This document shows positions 58,829 to 64,000 of a DNA stretch of 64,000 nt, piece after piece. The stretch covers positions 2,480,001 to 2,544,000 of the forward strand of contig JAULSR010000002.1 of the NCBI GenBank assembly GCA_030512295.1, in the 5' to 3' direction. Numbering within the stretch: position 1 is the first letter of the stretch; each line of letters starts with the position of its first letter. The notes beneath the pieces were generated by a model. That model saw only the letters and a list, made by a program, of their open reading frames with translations, made no database searches and was not told the origin of the DNA. This DNA is from Bombardia bombarda (Eukaryota > Ascomycota > Sordariomycetes > Sordariales > Lasiosphaeriaceae). The translations under genes were made by a program, and so were the position numbers.

Positions 58829-59880
58829 TGCATTGTCGGGTTGCGGGTCGCGGCGGCTCGCAGCAGCAGGGAGACGACGAGGACCATGCAAAACAATTCA
58901 CTGTCGATCAATCCGGGCAATATGCGCGATACTATTGCCAGTAGATCACTTTAGAAGGAAGAGTGTTTAGCTGGAGAAAGATGGCAGTAACCAACATGGC
59001 CCTATTTGTCGGTCTGTCTTGCGATTTCCCCCCCGGTGCCTTCCTAGATAAGCCAACTTAGCTAGGTACCTTCCTCTGGATGGTAGCCGCCGCGGTTTCT
59101 GCCGTTTCACTGTCCCATGTAAGCCACACACCGACCCCTCATAATTAAGCGACCACCTAACTGTAAGTGGGATGGTTAGTGAGAGCTTAACAGAAACACT
59201 CACTTACTGACGTACTGTCGTACTGTATTCCCACCGCCCTATGTATCACAACAGCCCCCAAGATATCAATCAACTAACATTCACCGAGACACTCATCCAA
59301 ACTCATCTGTTGTGTACTGTAACCCCCGCTGTTGTCACCCCGAGACCCAAACCATCGATTGGTGCTACCTTGGGACCCCCACACTCCCATGATGGACCAA
59401 TTACCAGCATCGTGACATTGCCAATAGGTGGGTGCCCCCTTGGACAACCCCCAAGACGATGTCTGCACCACGATGTAGAAACCATAATACTTGTGGGGAA
59501 AGACCTCAAAGCTCAAGATTGGAAAGAGACAAGAATATAATCATCATCTGACTCCCCTCTACCAAAGTGCCTGCCTACCAAGCTACACACAGAAAAAGAA
59601 CAAGATAAAATATCCAAAAGAATGCCTATAGCTGCCTAAATATGTATACAAACATATCGAGCCTATCTATGCCTACCTATCAATTAGTACCGGCCGGTAC
59701 ATAGCTACAAGAAGAATAAAAGAACTGAAGAAAAGAAATGAAACAAGGACATTGCGCCCTATGACGAGGACATCGGTCACTGTGTGCTTGCCCATCTAGA
59801 AAGCAACAACAACAACAACAAAATCCTCCCCCTCTAAACCACCTAGCATCTCAATCTCAACCACTGCCTCCCTCCCTCAC
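58829..59880. other. RON1 promoter and 3' flank of the large gene
   Basis: About 1 kb; no gene recognised. Confidence 0.5.
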
Positions 59881-62800
59881 TCAATACCTCAACATAACCC
59901 TACTAGCATGCCTATCCCGACTCTCATAAAACCTCAACCAATCCCTCCCGCCGCCTCTCGCCTCCCTCCTCATCTTCCTCTCCTTCCCACCACCAACCCT
60001 CCACAACCTCTTTCCCCTAAACTCCATAACAGCCGTCAGGTCAACGCCCGCCTCGATCGCCGCAATCTGCGCCAGAATCTCAGCCCGACGCGCCTTCTTC
60101 TGCATCATCTTGCGGCCGCGCGCGCGGCGTGCCCACGCCTCGGAATCCTCTTCACCCGATGTTGTCTGAGCAGCAGCAGTAGTGCCCACTGAAGGCCACA
60201 TACCACCTCCGACCACCATCTCCTCCTCCCGCCTTACAACCGGGGCAGACCACATCTCCTTCTCCCCCACCACCCACCTCTCCGGCTCGGGCATCTGCGC
60301 GCGGTACGGCCTAGCAGCCCTCTTCGCTTCCACCCCCTCAGAAGCAGCCACATTCGCACCCACACCCGCAGCCTCCGCCACAGACAGCGCCGGCTCACTC
60401 TTCATCCAAACCAACGACTGCCTAACCTGCGACGCCATCTGCCTCTGCAGCTCCTCCAGTGGCGTCGACGGCATCTGCTCCTCCTGAGCATAATACGTCG
60501 CCCTCATCGTCGCACGTCTGTTATAATCCTCCCTTGCAGCCTTCTGGATATACAGCCTCTCCTGCTCCATCGCCTCCATCTGCGCCTGGAACATTGGGTC
60601 CGCCGAGAACGCAGGGACAGGCGGCACTGGCACTACCTCTTCCTGCTCAAGCGCGCGGATCTGCGCGCGAATCTCATCCTTGCGCAGACTGCGGCTGCTG
60701 TCTGAGCGGCTTAGGCTGTGACTGTGGGTATAGCTGGAGCTAGAGCTAGAGCTGGAACCATGTCCCCTTGAGCGGGATCGCTCACGCGACGAGCCAGAGC
60801 TGACATCCCGCTTGGACCGCTGGCGCCGCAGCTTCTTGGCCGCGTAGGCCGCCATGGCGGGATGGACCGACTCGAGCGGGCACGTGATGGCGAGCGAGCC
60901 GAAGAAGGCCGGGTGGACGATGGCGATGTCGTACGTGTAGCCCTTGGCTGCCGGGTGGAACCACTCGGAGCGGGTGGCGAGGGAAGATGCGGCGAAGACG
61001 GGATGGCGGGTGGCTGAATCAAAGGTTGGCCGGGGGTGGAAAGAAGGATTGCCTCTTGGAGAGCGGCGTCCCAATCCGCGGGCTGGCGGCAGCCCGTCTG
61101 AGCGGGTTGCTGGCCGAGATGGCCTCCCGTAGGGCGGCAGCCCAGTCTTGTGCGGTGGCTGCTGTCCTGGGAAGGGTAGCATTGGTAGACTTCGCACCCG
61201 TCCAGTGCTTGGTAGCCTGCTTGGCTGAGTTCTCGACTGTCCACAGACTGGTCGAAGACAACTGCTCCAAGGGCTGCAGGACAGCCGGCCGAGGCTTGCG
61301 GGCCATATCCTTGGCAGCCGGCTCCTGGGTGGTGGTGCGGAAGACGGTTCGGTTCGAGTTAAACGTAAACAGCTGCCTGTCCGAGGAAGTATCCGCCAGC
61401 TGAGGCATCTGCCACATACCAACTGACACCTTCTTCTCAGAATCAAGCTTCAGCCAGTTCCGTTCCATCTTCTTAGATGCGCTCTCCACAGACCAAAGAC
61501 TCGTCGAGGTCAACTTGCCCAAGGGCTCCAGCACAGCTGGCCGCAGCTTACGGTCCATCTCCTTAGCAGCCGGTTCCAGCGCGGTAGTGCGATACTCTGT
61601 CCGGTTGGCGTCAAGCTTGAACAAGCCTCTCTCCAAAGAACCATCCGACCGCAATGTCGGTTGCCACAGACCAGCCGACACCACCTTGGGGAACTTCAGC
61701 CAATGCTGCTGCTGTTGTATCTGCCTGGCTATGTTCTCAGCTCTCCAGACATTAGCTGAGGCCAGCCGATCCAGGGGCTTCAGCGTAGCAATCCGCTGCT
61801 TGCGCCCCATCTCCTTGGCAGCTGGCTCCTGGCTAGTAGTGCGGTAATCAGCCCGGCTGGGATCGCAAACGAACATACCATCCTTCGAAGACGAGCCCTT
61901 CTCCAACGCCAATGGCTGCCACATCTTGGCGGACACTCCTCGCACCTCCGGCAACTCCGCCTCCGGCTCCGAGACATCTTTCACAACCCTCTCAACCACC
62001 ACCTCCTCCTCCTCCTCCTCTGGCTGATACGACCGAGCATCCAATAAAAACCCCACCTCCTCTCCCGCACCCTCAGCCTCATGACCATCCTCCAGCGCAA
62101 AAAGCGTAGAACTCTCCATCTCACGGTCACCCCTCTCCTGATCAAAAAACAACTCCCTCGTCTCCTCCGCCAACCCAATCATAATCGAGTGCTGCTCCCC
62201 CCACCACCAAACCCTCCCCCCTCCTCATCATCTTCCTCCGTCGGAATCTGATCCAAATAATCATCCAACCCCGACCTCCCCGGCGGCGGGGGAAACATGC
62301 TATTCGTCGACGGCACCCGATCCGACTGCAGCAAACTCGCAATCTCCCACAGCGTGTTCTCATCAAACCCGTCATCATCGTCACTCTCATGTGCCCTCTC
62401 ATAGTCCGACGTCCCCTCCTCCTCCTCCTCCTCCTCCTCCTCCTCCTCCTCATCATCGTAATCATCAAAGAACGACGACGAGTACTCCGGCTCCTCCCCC
62501 AGCGGCCTCGCCGCGCGCGGCTCATGCCCCACGCTAAACGGCGGGGGCCACCAGATGTCATCGTTCCCGGCATGGCCATGTACATAGCCGGCCGCAACTG
62601 GACGATAGGCTTGACAGATACCGTATCCGACAGCTCGCCAGAAGGTGTCTGGAATATCCCCAAGGTCCCGCGCTTGTCGAGGGGCTTGGGGTCCTCGATG
62701 ATGTCTGGGAGAGAGGTCATGCGCTTGGTGCGACGGGAGGGGCGCTGGGTTAGCGGGCGTGCGGGCTTGCGCGGCGGCGACTGCGACCAGGCAGCAGGCG

Positions 62801-64000
62801 CTTGCGAAGACGGACGGATCGCAGCGGGGGGCGCGGCAGAGGCCCAGGCTGGACGCCAGAGCCCCGTGGTGGCGCGCTTGACGTTATGGGGTTTGTGCCA
62901 GAGCTGCACGCTCTGGATGCGGAGCGGGGCGGCTGCCGACTTTCGCGATGCTGTTGGGCGGACGGAAAGGCCGGGGAGCTTGGCCTCGGGCTCTGGGATG
63001 GATCGGGGCAGGTGTGCCCAGAGGTGACTCTGAGCGAGCGGCAGGTTTGTTGTCGCTGACGCCCATAGTGACGCAGGCGCCGCAGGTGCGACGTTGAGAG
63101 ATTGCGCAATCAGCGCGTCGAAATGTCTCGACACACGCGGTCTCTCGTCATCGGATTGATCAGACGCGGTGTCGGGGGGAGTCGGGCTGCCGAGCTGAGC
63201 CATGGACATGGGCAGGGGCAGGTAGTTGCTGGTGCGGCGGTTGTTGCGAAGCTGCTCGGCGACATTGTCCATCTTCAGTTGCGCTTCCATGATGTTATTC
63301 TGCCACCTGTCCATCTCGGGGCTGTCAAAGCCCTGTGCAGACATTCTGGTGGGCTTGCCAAGGGCGCTCATCCTCTGAGCACGACGGGAGGCTCTTCTCT
63401 CTACCCGGATACTAGATCTGGTAGAAGACTCTGTCTCCATATTGACAGTGCTCGCGACAGACTCGCGACGCGATACAGTCTGGACGGTTGACATCGAATC
63501 GCGGCTCATATCATGCTTCAGTTCCAGCCAGTGGTCCTCCTGCTGTCCCATCTCCTTCTCCAAGTTCTCAAGCAGCGCGAGGCGTTGCGTCTGGCTCTCG
63601 AGCGAGTCCCGGTCCGGTTGGTCAAATTTCTTCAGTTGCTCCTGAATCTGCTGCAACGCCTGCTCTGGAGATTCCAGCGGAGATGGCTCTGCTTGGACGA
63701 TTATGTTCTTCTTCTTGCTGGAAATCCCGTTCAAGAGAAGAGGCGAAGGAGGCGGCATCTTTCTTGAACGCCCCGTTGACTTTCTGCCCGAGAATGTCGG
63801 GCACTCGTCGCCGATGCGATGATGCCATTGGCTTTGTTGGGAAGCACGCTGGGGGTCAGAGACGCTCTCGCTCTCTGAATACCAGGACCGACGGTGGTCG
63901 GTAGAATCGTCAAGCATAATGGTCATGGTTTCCCTGCCGTCGTTGGCACGAGGAACCGCCAGCGTGGTATTGGATTTCTGAATGGTCGTGGACTGAGCAA
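59881..64000 (-). CDS. Very large disordered protein with three W-containing tandem repeats; frame broken at homopolymers; 5' end beyond window
   Basis: Frame stays open to the right edge upstream of the ATG at 63926, so the N-terminus may lie outside. Coding passes through four frames: 63926 to about 62568, about 62568 to 62221, 62221 to about 61036, and 61036 to 59881. The changes fall at C/G runs (62566-62568, 62216-62221, 61032-61036) without usable GT-AG introns, except a possible 50-nt intron at the first. Content: coiled-coil near the N-terminus (EQALQQIQEQLKKF), LW motifs (SLWASA, HLWAHL, QLWHKP, GLWRPA), an acidic run, three ~84-aa repeats (61181-61939), HPAFFGSLAIT-type units, an SR-rich part and a basic helical C-terminus. 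No known domain. Adjacent to RON1, tail facing its promoter. Confidence 0.65.
61181..61939 (-). repeat. Three tandem ~84-residue protein repeats
   Basis: Each unit has VS.GMWQP near its start, then YRTT.QEPAAKEM.RK.R.A.L.PL..L.STSLW.VE and a closing HWLK/NWLK. First tryptophans are spaced 85 and 84 residues apart. Confidence 0.9.
62415..62451. repeat. (CTC)n microsatellite coding for poly-Glu
   Basis: About twelve tandem CTC units, read as GAG on the - strand within the large gene. Confidence 0.9.

Overview
This is a window of nuclear DNA from a filamentous ascomycete (Pezizomycotina). Short GT-AG introns with pyrimidine-poor acceptors, a Q/N-rich eRF3, a fungal NB-ARC receptor and a Ty1/copia element carrying repeat-induced-point-mutation-like (RIP-like) stops all point there. 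The gene content (RON1, NGS1, HXK3, DAM1, DAC1) and the many 'taggtacc' boxes suggest a sordariomycete, perhaps Hypocreales. That last placement is inference. Exon structures below were built by hand from reading-frame continuity plus GT/AG (once GC/AG) signals.

Layout. 0-18.3 kb is ordinary housekeeping: the start of a mitochondrial 2-oxoglutarate/malate-type carrier (runs off the left edge), a 4.7-kb stretch with no convincing gene, an SDR oxidoreductase with a 23-nt microexon, translation release factor eRF3 (SUP35), a Yrb30-like RanGTP-binding protein, a large disordered protein, and a roadblock-like protein with poly-Q inserts. 18.9-25.0 kb is the first arm of an N-acetylglucosamine (GlcNAc) cluster: DAC1 (GlcNAc-6-P deacetylase) and, divergently, an NGS1-type GH3-GNAT fusion (GlcNAc sensor/acetyltransferase). 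26-49.5 kb is an accessory block: a frame-broken beta-lactamase-like gene, a 70-aa ORF, a CmcJ/AsaB-family gene, a 1052-aa NLR, an aldo-keto reductase, a neutral ceramidase, two fragments of HET/NLR-associated genes and a decayed copia element. The part from the fragments through the copia element is bracketed by two identical inverted tRNA-Arg(UCG) genes. 50.1-58.8 kb is the second arm of the GlcNAc cluster: DAM1 (GlcN-6-P deaminase), divergent HXK3 (GlcNAc kinase) and RON1 (NDT80-fold regulator). 59.9-64 kb is a very large disordered protein with three ~84-residue tandem repeats; its frame breaks at homopolymers and it runs off the right edge.

How it works together. HXK3 phosphorylates GlcNAc, DAC1 removes the acetyl group from GlcNAc-6-P, and DAM1 deaminates and isomerises GlcN-6-P to fructose-6-P. 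NGS1 (sensor) and RON1 (transcription factor) would switch these genes on when GlcNAc is present. No GlcNAc transporter or chitinase is in the window. The cluster is complete in enzymes and regulators but split into two arms about 25 kb apart by a block rich in self/non-self recognition genes, tRNAs and a retroelement. That split is the most interesting architectural feature here.
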